Shown in pieces: positions 17,330 to 25,198 of a stretch of DNA of 45,028 bases. Below the pieces are notes generated by a model. The model was not told where the DNA came from. It ran no database searches and saw only the letters and a program-made list of their open reading frames with translations. The translations under genes and the position numbers were made by a program. Position 1 is the stretch's first letter; each line of letters starts with the position of its first letter. The stretch is from Streptomyces sp. SID4985. Its GTDB lineage: Bacteria; Actinomycetota; Actinomycetes; Streptomycetales; Streptomycetaceae. Where the stretch lies: positions 1 to 45,028 of the forward strand of contig NZ_WWIR01000082.1 in NCBI RefSeq assembly GCF_009863025.1, read 5' to 3'.

Positions 17330-18364
17330 GTGCATGTACCTGACGGATTCATCGACGCCCCGACCTCCGCCGTCACCGGAGTGGTCGCCGCAGGCGCCCT
17401 CGCGGTGAGCCTGCGCGGTGCCCGCCGCGAACTGGGCGAGGAGCGCGCCGCACCGCTGGCCGGGCTGGTCGCGGCGTTCATCTTCGCCGTACAGATGCTC
17501 AACTTCCCTGTCGCGGCCGGAACAAGCGGCCACCTCCTCGGCGGCGCGCTCGCCGCGATACTCGTCGGCCCCTACACAGCCGTGCTCTGCGTGTCCGTCG
17601 TCCTGCTCATGCAGGGCGTGCTGTTCGCGGACGGCGGGCTGACCGCGCTCGGCGTGAACATCACCGACATGGCGATCACGACCACCGTCGTGTCGTACGC
17701 CGTCTTCCGCGGGCTGCTCGCCCTGCTGCCGCGCACCCGGCGCTCGGTCACCGCCGCGTCCTTCGTCGCCGCGCTGGTCTCCGTACCGGCCGCCGCCGTG
17801 GTCTTCACGCTGATCTACGCCATCGGTGGCACCACGAACGTCTCCCTCGGCAAGGTCGCCACCGCGATGATCGGCGTCCACGTCCTGATCGGCATCGGCG
17901 AGGCCGTGATCACCGCGCTCACCGTGGGTGCCGTCGTCGCCGTACGCCCCGACCTGGTCTACGGCGCGCGCGGACTGCGCCAGCGGCTCCAGCTGCGAGT
18001 GAACGGCGAGCTGGTGGACGCGCCCGGCGCGATCCCGGCCCCGGTGGCCGCGCGCACCTCCCGGCGCACCCTGTGGATCACCGGCCTGGTCACCTCCCTG
18101 GTCCTCGCCGGTTTCGTCAGCTTCTACGCCTCCGCCAACCCCGACGGCCTGGAGAAGGTCGCGCACGACCAGGGCATCGACCAGAAGGCCGAGCGGCACG
18201 CCTCCGCCGACTCCCCGCTCGCGGACTACGGCGTGAAGGACGTGTCCGACGCGCGCCTCTCCGGCGGGCTCGCGGGCGTGATCGGCGTCGGCGCCACGGT
18301 CGTGGCGGGCAGCGCGGTGTTCTGGGCGGTGCGCAGGCGCCGCTCCGTCCCGGCGGAGGCCTGA
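17330..18364 (+). CDS. ECF nickel/cobalt transporter, fused substrate-binding M and N components
   Basis: 344 aa membrane protein. The N-terminus MHVPDGF is the hallmark of CbiM/NikM, in which the free amino group and His2 bind the metal; a further conserved His is in 'AGTSGHLLGG'. About six helices follow. The last ~100 residues, after 'RRTLWITGLVTSLVLAGFVSF', carry 'PDGLEKVA' and a final helix, the PDGLE domain normally supplied by the separate N subunit. It captures Ni2+ or Co2+ outside the cell and works with the Q and O genes downstream. The GTG start at 17330 has no Shine-Dalgarno and coincides with the predicted transcription start. The operator suggests nickel, hence nikMN is more likely than cbiMN. 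Confidence 0.88.
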   Translation: MHVPDGFIDAPTSAVTGVVAAGALAVSLRGARRELGEERAAPLAGLVAAFIFAVQMLNFPVAAGTSGHLLGGALAAILVGPYTAVLCVSVVLLMQGVLFADGGLTALGVNITDMAITTTVVSYAVFRGLLALLPRTRRSVTAASFVAALVSVPAAAVVFTLIYAIGGTTNVSLGKVATAMIGVHVLIGIGEAVITALTVGAVVAVRPDLVYGARGLRQRLQLRVNGELVDAPGAIPAPVAARTSRRTLWITGLVTSLVLAGFVSFYASANPDGLEKVAHDQGIDQKAERHASADSPLADYGVKDVSDARLSGGLAGVIGVGATVVAGSAVFWAVRRRRSVPAEA

Positions 18365-18365
18365 C

Positions 18366-19127
18366 ATGGGCGCCGGACACGCCCACCGCCTCTACCGGCA
18401 CGGCCACTCCCCCGTCCACACCCTGCCCCCGCACACCAAGCTCGCCGCCACGCTCGCCTTCGTCGTCGTGGTGGTAGCCACCCCGCGCGAGGCGATGTGG
18501 GCGTTCGGGGTGTACGCGGTGCTGCTGGCCTACGTCGCGTACCGGGCCGGGGTCGGCGCCGGATTCCTGCTGCGGCGGCTGCTCATCGAGGTGCCGTTCG
18601 TGGCGTTCGCGGTGCTCATGCCGTTCGTGGCCGAGGGCGCGCGGGTGCACTGGCTCGGCCTCTCGCTGAGCGTCGACGGCCTGTGGGGCGCCTGGAACGT
18701 CCTCGCCAAGGGCACCCTCGGCGTCGCCGCCTCCGTCCTCCTCGCGGCCACCACCGACCTGCGCGAGCTGCTCCTCGGCCTCCAGCGGCTCAAGCTGCCG
18801 CCGCTGCTCGTCCAGATCGCCTCCTTCATGATCCGCTACGGCGACGTCGTCACCGACGAGATGCGCCGCATGCGCATCGCCCGCGAGTCACGCGGCTTCG
18901 AGGCGCGCGGCGTACGGCACTGGGGCGTCCTCGCCAAGTCGGCGGGCGCCCTGTTCATCCGCTCCTACGAACGCGGCGAACGCGTCCACCTCGCCATGAT
19001 GAGCCGCGGCTACTCCGGCACCATGCCGGTCATCGACGAGATCACCGCGTCCCGCGCCCAGTGGTCGTACGCCCTGACCCTCCCGGCGACCGCGCTGGTG
19101 GTCTGCCTGCTGGGCTGGGCCCTGTGA
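18366..19127 (+). CDS. ECF transporter transmembrane (T) component, CbiQ/NikQ type
   Basis: 253 aa with about five membrane helices. It begins 'MGAGHAHRLYRHGHSPVHTL', a His-rich leader that could chelate metal. The coupling helices that contact the ATPase are visible as 'EMRRMRIARESRGF', containing the A-R-x-S/R-G-F signature of ECF T components. The ATG lies 1 bp after the stop of the M/N gene, so the genes are translationally linked, and the ATPase gene begins 13 bp after it ends. It transmits ATP-driven conformational change to the metal-binding subunit. Confidence 0.9.
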   Translation: MGAGHAHRLYRHGHSPVHTLPPHTKLAATLAFVVVVVATPREAMWAFGVYAVLLAYVAYRAGVGAGFLLRRLLIEVPFVAFAVLMPFVAEGARVHWLGLSLSVDGLWGAWNVLAKGTLGVAASVLLAATTDLRELLLGLQRLKLPPLLVQIASFMIRYGDVVTDEMRRMRIARESRGFEARGVRHWGVLAKSAGALFIRSYERGERVHLAMMSRGYSGTMPVIDEITASRAQWSYALTLPATALVVCLLGWAL

Positions 19128-19140
19128 GAAGTGTGCTGGG

Positions 19141-19902
19141 ATGAACGACGTGAGTACTGCTTCGCTGGAGGTCTCCGGCCTCGCCTTCGCCTATCCCGAC
19201 GGCCATCAGGCACTGTTCGGGGTCGACTTCTCGATCGCGCGCGGTGAGCGGGTCGCGCTGCTCGGCCCCAACGGCGCGGGCAAGACGACGCTCGTGCTGC
19301 ATCTGAACGGCATCCTGGGCGGCGGCACCGGCACGGTGACCGTGGCCGGGCTGCCGGTAGGAAAGCGGCACATGAGCGAGATCCGGCAGCGGGTCGGCAT
19401 CGTCTTCCAGGACCCCGACGACCAGCTGTTCATGCCGACCGTGCGCGAGGACGTGGCTTTCGGCCCGGCGGCGGCCGGGCTCAAGGGGCCCGCGCTGGAG
19501 AAGCGGGTGCACACCGCCCTCGATCTGGTCGGCATGGCGGACTTCGCGGACCGCCCCCCGCACCACTTGTCCTTCGGCCAACGGCGCCGGGTGGCGGTCG
19601 CGACGGTACTGGCGATGGAGCCGGAGATCCTGGTCCTGGACGAACCGTCGTCCAACCTGGACCCGGCCTCCCGCCGCGAACTGGCCGACATCCTCCGCTC
19701 GTTGGACGTGACCGTCCTCATGGTCACCCACGACCTCCCCTACGCCCTGGAACTGTGCCCCCGCTCCCTGATCCTCAGCGACGGCGTGATCGCGGCGGAC
19801 GGCCCGACCGCCACCCTGCTCGGCGACGAGGCGCTGATGCGGGCACACCGGCTGGAGCTGCCGTTCGGGTTCGACCCGGGGGTGGTGCCCACGGGGGCGT
19901 GA
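19141..19902 (+). CDS. ECF transporter ATPase, CbiO/NikO type
   Basis: 253 aa ABC ATPase. It shows Walker A 'LLGPNGAGKTTLVLHL', Q-loop 'GIVFQDPDDQLF', Walker B 'EILVLDEPSSNLDP' and switch His 'VTHDLPYA'. The ABC signature reads LSFGQ rather than LSGGQ, a variant known in ECF ATPases. 'FQDPDDQLF' is typical of CbiO-type proteins. It powers the metal importer as the last gene of the three-gene unit; an 8-bp hairpin lies 20 bp after its stop. Confidence 0.92.
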   Translation: MNDVSTASLEVSGLAFAYPDGHQALFGVDFSIARGERVALLGPNGAGKTTLVLHLNGILGGGTGTVTVAGLPVGKRHMSEIRQRVGIVFQDPDDQLFMPTVREDVAFGPAAAGLKGPALEKRVHTALDLVGMADFADRPPHHLSFGQRRRVAVATVLAMEPEILVLDEPSSNLDPASRRELADILRSLDVTVLMVTHDLPYALELCPRSLILSDGVIAADGPTATLLGDEALMRAHRLELPFGFDPGVVPTGA

Positions 19903-19921
19903 GCGGGCGGGCGCCTCCCCG

Positions 19922-19942
19922 GTGACCGTTACCCACGGTCAC
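19922..19942 (+). terminator. short hairpin after the ECF operon
   Basis: GTGACCGT (19922-19929) pairs with ACGGTCAC (19935-19942) across a 5-nt loop, 19 bp past the ATPase stop. Perfect but short, with no T-tract. Confidence 0.5.
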
Positions 19943-19980
19943 GGACCCTGGGTGGTGGCCGGTGTCGTACCGGGCAGTAC

Positions 19981-20003
19981 CTTGTGCGCAATGCACTTGT
20001 GTG
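19981..20003. promoter_or_regulatory. possible operator/promoter region of ohr
   Basis: CTTGTG occurs twice, 15 bp apart, around a GTGC-GCAAT-GCAC inverted repeat about 30 bp before the ohr start. This is where an OhrR/MarR-type site would be expected; the match to any known OhrR operator is not established. Confidence 0.25.
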
Positions 20004-20029
20004 CCACTGGTTCCGGGGGAGGCAGTCCG

Positions 20030-20476
20030 ATGACCGACACCAGCGCTGTCGAGAACCGTCCGACGAAGATCATGTACGTGGCCGAGGCGACCGCCCACGG
20101 TGGCCGCGACGGCTATGTGACCAGCCAGGACGGTCAGATCCAGCTGAAGGTCGCGATGCCGCCCGCGCTCGGTGGCAACGGCGACGGGACCAACCCGGAG
20201 CAGCTGTTCGCGGCGGGCTACAGCTCCTGCTTCCACAACGCCCTGATCATGGTCGGCAACCGCGCGGGCTACGACCTCACCGGCTCCACGGTCGCCGCCA
20301 AGGTCGGCATCGGCCCCAACAAGCGGCGCGGCTACGGTCTCGCGGTCGCTCTCAGCGTCTCCCTGCCGATCCTCGACCAGGAGGTCGCGGCCCGGCTGGT
20401 GGACGCGGCGCACGAGGTGTGCCCGTACTCGAACGCGACGCGCGGGAACGTAGACGTGTCGATCGTGCTGGGCTGA
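20030..20476 (+). CDS. ohr: organic hydroperoxide reductase, Ohr/OsmC family
   Basis: 148 aa. Ohr reduces organic hydroperoxides with two Cys residues: Cys67 in 'GYSSCFHNAL' is the peroxidatic one and Cys131 in 'HEVCPYSNATRGN' the resolving one. Arg26 in 'GGRDG' is the usual partner of the active-site Cys. The 'CPYSxATRGN' motif separates Ohr from OsmC. ATG 20030 has GGGGGAGG about 6 nt before it; an in-frame upstream ATG has no such site. The protein is cytosolic and would draw electrons from a lipoylated protein. No ohrR-type gene lies beside it here. Confidence 0.93.
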   Translation: MTDTSAVENRPTKIMYVAEATAHGGRDGYVTSQDGQIQLKVAMPPALGGNGDGTNPEQLFAAGYSSCFHNALIMVGNRAGYDLTGSTVAAKVGIGPNKRRGYGLAVALSVSLPILDQEVAARLVDAAHEVCPYSNATRGNVDVSIVLG

Positions 20477-20581
20477 CATTCTCACCTCCAGATTCCGCCA
20501 CCCACCGAGGAATCCAAGGCGACGCCGCCGTGTTTCACTCGTGAGCGCAAGCCAGTGAAGGGATCCGGTGGGGAAGTGAAC

Positions 20582-21739
20582 GTGAACGGCACGGTGGCCG
20601 AGGGTTTCGAAGCGGTCGGGGAGGCGTTCGCGGCGAACTTCGCGCGGCTCGGGGAGCGCGGCGCGGCCGTCACCGTCTACCGGCACGGCCGACGGGTCGT
20701 CCAGCTGTGGGCAGGCACCCGGGACGTGGACGGAACCGAGCCCTGGGAAGAAGGCACCGCCCAGGTGGTCCGCTCCGCGACCAAGGGCGTCGTAGCCGCC
20801 GCGCTCCTGCTGCTGCACCAGCGCGGCGAACTGGACCTGGACGCGCCGGTGGCCACGTACTGGCCCGAGTACAAGGCGAACGGCAAGGAGCACACCCTCG
20901 TCCGCCACCTGCTCGCGCACCGCGCGGGCGTCCCCGTACTCGACCACCCCCTCACCCCCGAGCAGGCCGCCGACCCGGACCTCGGTGCGGCGGCCGTGGC
21001 CGCGCAGGCGCCGGTGTGGGAGCCGGGCACCGCGCACGGCTACCACGCGCAGACCTTCAGCTGGCTCACCGGCGAGCTGATCCGGCGGCTCACCGGGCGC
21101 CCGGTGGGCGAGTGGATCGCGGACGAGATCACCGGCCCGGTCGGCGCGGGCCTGTGGCTGGGCCTGCCCGAGCGGGAGCAGGGCCGGGTAGGGCGGGTCG
21201 GCCCGGTGGAGCCGCCGCACATCGAGGGCGCGCTGCGCACACGCCCCAAGAAGGCCGTCGCCGACGCCTACGCCGACCCGGACTCCCTCACCCGCCGCGC
21301 CTTCGCCGCGATCACCCCGCTTCCGGACGAGAACGCCCCCGCCTACCGCGCCGCAGCCCTGCCCGCCTCCAACGGCATCGCCACGGCGGACGGCCTGGCC
21401 CGGGTGTACGCCTCGCTGATCGGCGAAGTGGACGGCGGGGTACGGCTGTTCACCCCGTCCACCATGGAGCTGGCCCGCACGGAACAGTCGGCAGGCCCGG
21501 ACCGGGTCCTCGTGGTGAACACCCGCTTCGGCCTGGGCCCCATGCTCCACGGCCCCGCCTCCCCCCTCCTCTCCCCCGGCTCCTTCGGCCACCCCGGCCG
21601 AGGCGGCGCCCTGGGATTCGCCGACCCGGAGTCGGGCATCGCCTTCGGCTACGTCACCAACGGCTTCCAGCCGGGCGTGACGGCGGACCCGAGGGCACAG
21701 GCGCTGGTACGGGCGGTACGGGGAGCGCTGGGCGCCTGA
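20582..21739 (+). CDS. serine hydrolase of the beta-lactamase/esterase (family VIII) type
   Basis: 385 aa from the chosen start. The catalytic S-x-x-K motif is Ser65-Ala-Thr-Lys68 in 'QVVRSATKGVVAA', and the Tyr element is in 'GTAHGYHAQTFSWLTGEL'. A third element is 'GHPGRGGALGFAD'. The absence of a signal peptide points to a cytosolic esterase or amidase rather than a secreted beta-lactamase. 'LVRHLLAHRAGVPVLD' is a strong family pattern. Of several closely spaced GTG codons (20555, 20576, 20582) I prefer 20582 because GGTGGGG sits about 8 nt upstream. Natural substrate unknown. Confidence 0.85.
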   Translation: MNGTVAEGFEAVGEAFAANFARLGERGAAVTVYRHGRRVVQLWAGTRDVDGTEPWEEGTAQVVRSATKGVVAAALLLLHQRGELDLDAPVATYWPEYKANGKEHTLVRHLLAHRAGVPVLDHPLTPEQAADPDLGAAAVAAQAPVWEPGTAHGYHAQTFSWLTGELIRRLTGRPVGEWIADEITGPVGAGLWLGLPEREQGRVGRVGPVEPPHIEGALRTRPKKAVADAYADPDSLTRRAFAAITPLPDENAPAYRAAALPASNGIATADGLARVYASLIGEVDGGVRLFTPSTMELARTEQSAGPDRVLVVNTRFGLGPMLHGPASPLLSPGSFGHPGRGGALGFADPESGIAFGYVTNGFQPGVTADPRAQALVRAVRGALGA

Positions 21740-21817
21740 GGAGCGGGGATGCCGGTCCCGGCCGTGGAGATGTACCACCACCACGGAGCGGGACGAAGCC
21801 CCCGCCGCCAGGCGCCC

Positions 21818-22093
21818 TCACACGTGGATCGGATGCGAAATGCGCCCGGAATCCTCGTCGATCTCCTCGTGCGCCTTGGTCAGCAGGCGCATGGCGAGTT
21901 CGTTGAGGGCTCGGGCGCCCGCTATCTCCTCGCCGACCCTCGGCTGGTTGTTGTCGACCTGGTGCCGGGTCGCGTGCCCATGGGCACGTAGTTCACTGCC
22001 GTCGGGCAGGCGCACCATGGCCACCGCGCGCGTGTGCTGTTCGTCCTCCATGAACTCCAGCTCGACGTGCCAGCCCACAGTGGTGTGCATCAT
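21818..22093 (-). CDS. DUF1876 (dsRBD-like fold) small protein
   Basis: 91 aa. 'GWHVELEFMEDEQHTRAVAM', 'LPDGSELRAHGHATRHQVDN' and 'VGEEIAGARALNELAMRLL' match the DUF1876 family, which is found widely in actinomycetes and has a small alpha/beta fold of unknown function. GGAGGT lies 7 nt before the ATG at 22093, which decides the start over a GTG three codons upstream. The gene stands alone between the serine hydrolase (convergent) and the dehydrogenase gene on the same strand. Confidence 0.85.
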   Translation of the reverse strand: MMHTTVGWHVELEFMEDEQHTRAVAMVRLPDGSELRAHGHATRHQVDNNQPRVGEEIAGARALNELAMRLLTKAHEEIDEDSGRISHPIHV

Positions 22094-22177
22094 GACGACC
22101 ACCTCCGGAAAATCTCTGCTTCCAGAGTGCGACAGCGCGCGGCGAATCTCATGTCGGAGGCCGCAGGGCGTCCCCGC

Positions 22178-23071
22178 TCACTCCCCCGCCTTCTCCTCGA
22201 AGCTGGCGAAGTAAGCGGCGGCCATGTCCTCGGCCCCATGCCCCTGCGCGGCGGCCCGGGCGAAACGCTCGGCGGTAGCCTCGGCGAGGTCGAGCCGTAC
22301 ACCCCCACGCTCCGCCGCCGCCAGGATCAGCCGGGCGTCCTTCTCGGCGGTGGTGACGGCGAAGGAGGCCGGGGTCAGCCTGCCGTCGAGCACGAGCGCG
22401 CTCTTGGCCCGCAGGTAGCCCATGTCCAGCGGCCCGCCCTCGATCAGCCCGAAGAAGGACTGCGGGTCGACGCCGAGAGCCTGCGCGAGGGCCAGCACCT
22501 CACCGGTCGCGGCGGTGACGGCGAGCACCCAGTCGTTGGCGACGAGCTTGAGCCGACTGGCACTAGCTTCGGCGCCGTCCTCGCCGGTCCACACGGTTCG
22601 GGAGCCGACCGCGTCGAAGACGGGCGCGAGCGTGGCCCGCCCCTCATCGGGCCCGGCCGCGAGGACGGTGAGCGCCCCGGCCTCGGCGGGCTCACGGGTG
22701 CCGAGGACCGGGGCGTCGTAGAAGAGGAGCCCGTGTTCGAGGGCGAACGCGGCGAGTTCGCCGGTGAGTTCGGTCCCGGCGGTGGTGCACTGCGCCCACA
22801 CGGTGCCGGGGCGCAGCGCGGGTACGGCCTCGCGCATGACGTCCAGGACGGTCCCGCCGTCGTACAGCATGGTCAGGACCACATCGGCGCCGTCGACGGC
22901 CTCGGCGGGCGTGCCGGTGACCCGTACCCCGTCCTCGGCGAGCGGCTCGGCCTTGGCGCGGGTGCGGTTCCAGGCGCGGACGCCGAGCCCGGCGCGGGCG
23001 AGGTTGCGGGCCATGGCGGCGCCCATGATGCCGGTGCCGAGGACGGCGACGGTGGGCTGCGCGGTCGTCAT
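22178..23071 (-). CDS. NAD(P)-dependent beta-hydroxyacid dehydrogenase (3-hydroxyisobutyrate dehydrogenase family)
   Basis: 297 aa. The Rossmann motif 'VAVLGTGIMGAAMARNLARAG' (Gly12-Gly17) is at the N-terminus. The substrate-binding region is 'FYDAPVLGTREPAEAGALTVLAAG', in place of the usual D-A-P-V-S-G-G. The catalytic Lys is Lys175 in 'SRLKLVANDW', and the C-terminus carries 'PLDMGYLRAKSALVLDGR' and 'TTAEKDARLILAAAE'. Many such proteins are imine reductases or glyoxylate/succinic semialdehyde reductases, so the substrate is open. ATG 23071 has an AGGGAG site upstream. It lies downstream of the flavoprotein gene on the same strand with 139 bp between them. Confidence 0.88.
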   Translation of the reverse strand: MTTAQPTVAVLGTGIMGAAMARNLARAGLGVRAWNRTRAKAEPLAEDGVRVTGTPAEAVDGADVVLTMLYDGGTVLDVMREAVPALRPGTVWAQCTTAGTELTGELAAFALEHGLLFYDAPVLGTREPAEAGALTVLAAGPDEGRATLAPVFDAVGSRTVWTGEDGAEASASRLKLVANDWVLAVTAATGEVLALAQALGVDPQSFFGLIEGGPLDMGYLRAKSALVLDGRLTPASFAVTTAEKDARLILAAAERGGVRLDLAEATAERFARAAAQGHGAEDMAAAYFASFEEKAGE

Positions 23072-23210
23072 GTGACGGCTCTCCCTGTCGTGCGTGAGGG
23101 GTGATCGGATGTGCTCCCGCCCCATCCTGCCCGCACGTACCGCACCGCCGACCACGACGCATCCGACACGTCCGGCGGGTCCGGCGCGTCCGACGCGTCC
23201 GGCACGTGAC

Positions 23211-24332
23211 TCAGCCGGTCTGCCGCTCCTGGTCGAAGAAGGCGACCAGTTCCTCGGTGGTGAGCTTGGCCGCCGCCGCGGCGGCGGCACCGGCGCTGCG
23301 CGGGAACAGCACCCGCTCGTACGCGGCGAGCGCGCCCTCGGGGTCGCCGGGGTGCGCGGCGATGGCCTCGCCGAGATCGGCGCCGTCCTGCATGGCGAGG
23401 TTGGCGCCCTCGCCGTTGGGGGCGGTGAGGTGGGCGGCGTCGCCGACGAGGGTCACGCCGGGCACGCGGTCCCAGCGGTCGCCCACGGGCAGGGCGTAGT
23501 GGGGGCGCAGGACGGGGGCGGTGTCGGCCTCGGTGATGAGGGCGGTGTACTCGGGCGCCCAGCCCTCGAACTCGGCCGCGATGCGCGCGGTGGCCGAGGC
23601 GCCGTCGCCGAAGTCGATGCCGGCGAACCAGTCCAGCGGCCTGGTGAGCTTGACGTAGGTGTGAACGGTCTCGCCGCTCTCCCGGTGCGCCAGAATGCAC
23701 TGCCCGTCGTCGTCCGGGTCGAACACGCCGAACGAGCCACCGCCCACCGTCTTCGCGACGGCGGGGTGCCGGGTCTCGACGTCGTACAGGTAGTTCTCGA
23801 CGAAGGCTTCGCCGACGTACGCGGGCGTGGCGCCGGACAGCAGCGGCCGTACGCGCGACCAGGCGCCGTCCGCGCCGACGAGGAGGTCCGTCGTGACGGA
23901 GGTCCCGTTCTCGAAGCTCACCTCGTGCCGTCCGCCGCCGAGCGCACGCACCCCGGTGACCTTGTGGCCCCAGCGCACGGTGCCCTCGGGCAGCGCGTCG
24001 AGGAACATCCGCCGCAGTTCCCCGCGCTGCACCTCGGGCCGCCCGCCCGTCCCGTCGTCCTCCTTCTCCAGCCGGATGGTGCCGTCCCGCTGGATGAACC
24101 GCAGCGCCTGCCGCCCCTCCAGCACGATGGCCCGGAACTCCTCCATCAAGTCGGCCGCTTTGAGCGCCAGTTGCCCGTTGTAGTCGTGGATGTCGAGCAT
24201 CCCGCCCTGCATCCGTGCCGCTGGGGACGCCTCCGCCTCGTAGACGGTGGCCGCTATCCCGTGCACGTGCAGAACCCGGGCCAGGGTCAGTCCGCCGAGT
24301 CCGGCGCCGATGATCGTGACAGGTGTGGTCAT
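23211..24332 (-). CDS. FAD-dependent monooxygenase, TetX-like
   Basis: 373 aa. It has the FAD Rossmann motif 'TIIGAGLGGLTLARVL' (Gly9-Gly14), followed by 'YEAEASPAARMQGGMLDIHD', the stretch that in TetX lies beside the flavin. 'RGELRRMFLDALPEG', 'LLVGADGAWSRVRPLL' (the D-G motif) and 'VTLVGDAAHLTAPNGEGANL' (second FAD motif, G-D) follow. This is the class A flavoprotein hydroxylase group that includes tetracycline-inactivating TetX and many antibiotic-tailoring enzymes. Resistance cannot be inferred from motifs alone. ATG 24332 has GAGGGG 6 nt upstream. The C-terminal helix found in TetX is shorter here. Confidence 0.87.
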   Translation of the reverse strand: MTTPVTIIGAGLGGLTLARVLHVHGIAATVYEAEASPAARMQGGMLDIHDYNGQLALKAADLMEEFRAIVLEGRQALRFIQRDGTIRLEKEDDGTGGRPEVQRGELRRMFLDALPEGTVRWGHKVTGVRALGGGRHEVSFENGTSVTTDLLVGADGAWSRVRPLLSGATPAYVGEAFVENYLYDVETRHPAVAKTVGGGSFGVFDPDDDGQCILAHRESGETVHTYVKLTRPLDWFAGIDFGDGASATARIAAEFEGWAPEYTALITEADTAPVLRPHYALPVGDRWDRVPGVTLVGDAAHLTAPNGEGANLAMQDGADLGEAIAAHPGDPEGALAAYERVLFPRSAGAAAAAAAKLTTEELVAFFDQERQTG

Positions 24333-24461
24333 GAGTGGTCCCCTCGCTGATCGCGTTCCTGCCGGGCACCCGCCCGACCGGCTCCCACCCAACGTCCCAA
24401 CCCCACCCGACACCCCCCCGACACCGCCCTGACAGCCCCGACAGGGGGCCGACAACGAAGC

Positions 24462-24800
24462 TCACCCCGTGGCCTGTCCAACGGGTTCCGTCTCGGACCG
24501 GTCCTCCTCCCAGGTATGCCGTCCACCGTGCCCCACGAAGAGGCAGCAACTTTCCTCATGGGCACCGGCGCTCCGCACCAGGCAGTCGGCCAGTACGACT
24601 GACGTGGCCTCGCCGCCAGCCCAGCGCAGCCACAACGCGGTCGCGTACGCGGCGTCGTCGAGAAAGCCGTAGTGATCACCGGCCCGGTGCTCGGGCATCT
24701 GGCACTGCACGGCATGGTCGACCCACCCGGAGCGCGACCGGTCCCTGGCCTCCCGCAGGATGTCCAGCGGCACACGGCGCCAGTGCGTGCAGCGCGTCAT
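24462..24800 (-). CDS. small Cys/His-containing protein of unknown function
   Basis: 112 aa. Four Cys and several His are spread through the chain: 'MTRCTHWRRVPLD', 'HAVQCQMPEHRAGDHYGF', 'ADCLVRSAGAHEESCCLF' and 'GHGGRHTW'. Aromatic residues recur (WVDHAV, ALWLRWAGG). Metal binding is possible but not shown by a standard motif. Its ATG overlaps the stop of the upstream gene by 4 bp (ATGA), so the two are one translational unit. Similar small proteins are found beside XRE regulators in Streptomyces, as here. No function can be assigned. Confidence 0.65.
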   Translation of the reverse strand: MTRCTHWRRVPLDILREARDRSRSGWVDHAVQCQMPEHRAGDHYGFLDDAAYATALWLRWAGGEATSVVLADCLVRSAGAHEESCCLFVGHGGRHTWEEDRSETEPVGQATG

Positions 24801-25051
24801 GACACCGTCCCGAGGACGGCCACCGAGCGCGGCTCGCGGTCCGTACAGCGCGGACAGCAACAGGGCGGAAACCCAACGGGGTTGTCAGGAAGCCTCCGCT
24901 CCTTCCGCTCCCGCACCTCAACAACCGGGCCCCAGGTCCGGCCGGAGTCACGAGAGACCCTGAGCGTCATGAGGACGCGCGGCCGAGCACCGGAGTCCTC
25001 CGCCGAGTCGCTCTCCGCCGGACGCCCCCGTGCATCACCTCTTGCACTCAT
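24797..25051 (-). CDS. small protein with C-terminal CCCPRC motif, unknown function
   Basis: 84 aa. 'LRVSRDSGRTWGPVVEVR' is followed by a basic segment and 'PPCCCPRC', a tight Cys cluster. The N-terminal ~25 residues are polar and probably disordered. I recall short Streptomyces proteins of this form (R-x-S-x-D-x-G-x-T-W/Y-G-P near the start, Pro-rich Cys motif near the end), but no name or role. ATG 25051 has a perfect GGAGGAG site 7 nt upstream. It is the first gene of a two-gene unit divergent from the XRE regulator, with 147 bp between the starts. Confidence 0.65.
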   Translation of the reverse strand: MSARGDARGRPAESDSAEDSGARPRVLMTLRVSRDSGRTWGPVVEVRERKERRLPDNPVGFPPCCCPRCTDREPRSVAVLGTVS

Positions 25052-25198
25052 GACCGAACTCCTCCTTGGATAACCGACGTTCCGGGACGGCATCCAGGAA
25101 ATCGGTTGAAGCCGGAGGTATCCACGGCGTTCATGCGGCACTCTTGTCGCAGATCCGGGCACGCACCGTAGCGGGGGTGGACCGGGGAAAGGACGGTC

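Noticed and set aside
17330..17332. Possible cobalamin riboswitch before the ECF transporter
   Set aside because: Only about 160 bp separate it from ssgE, no B12-box-like sequence is visible and the transcript appears leaderless.
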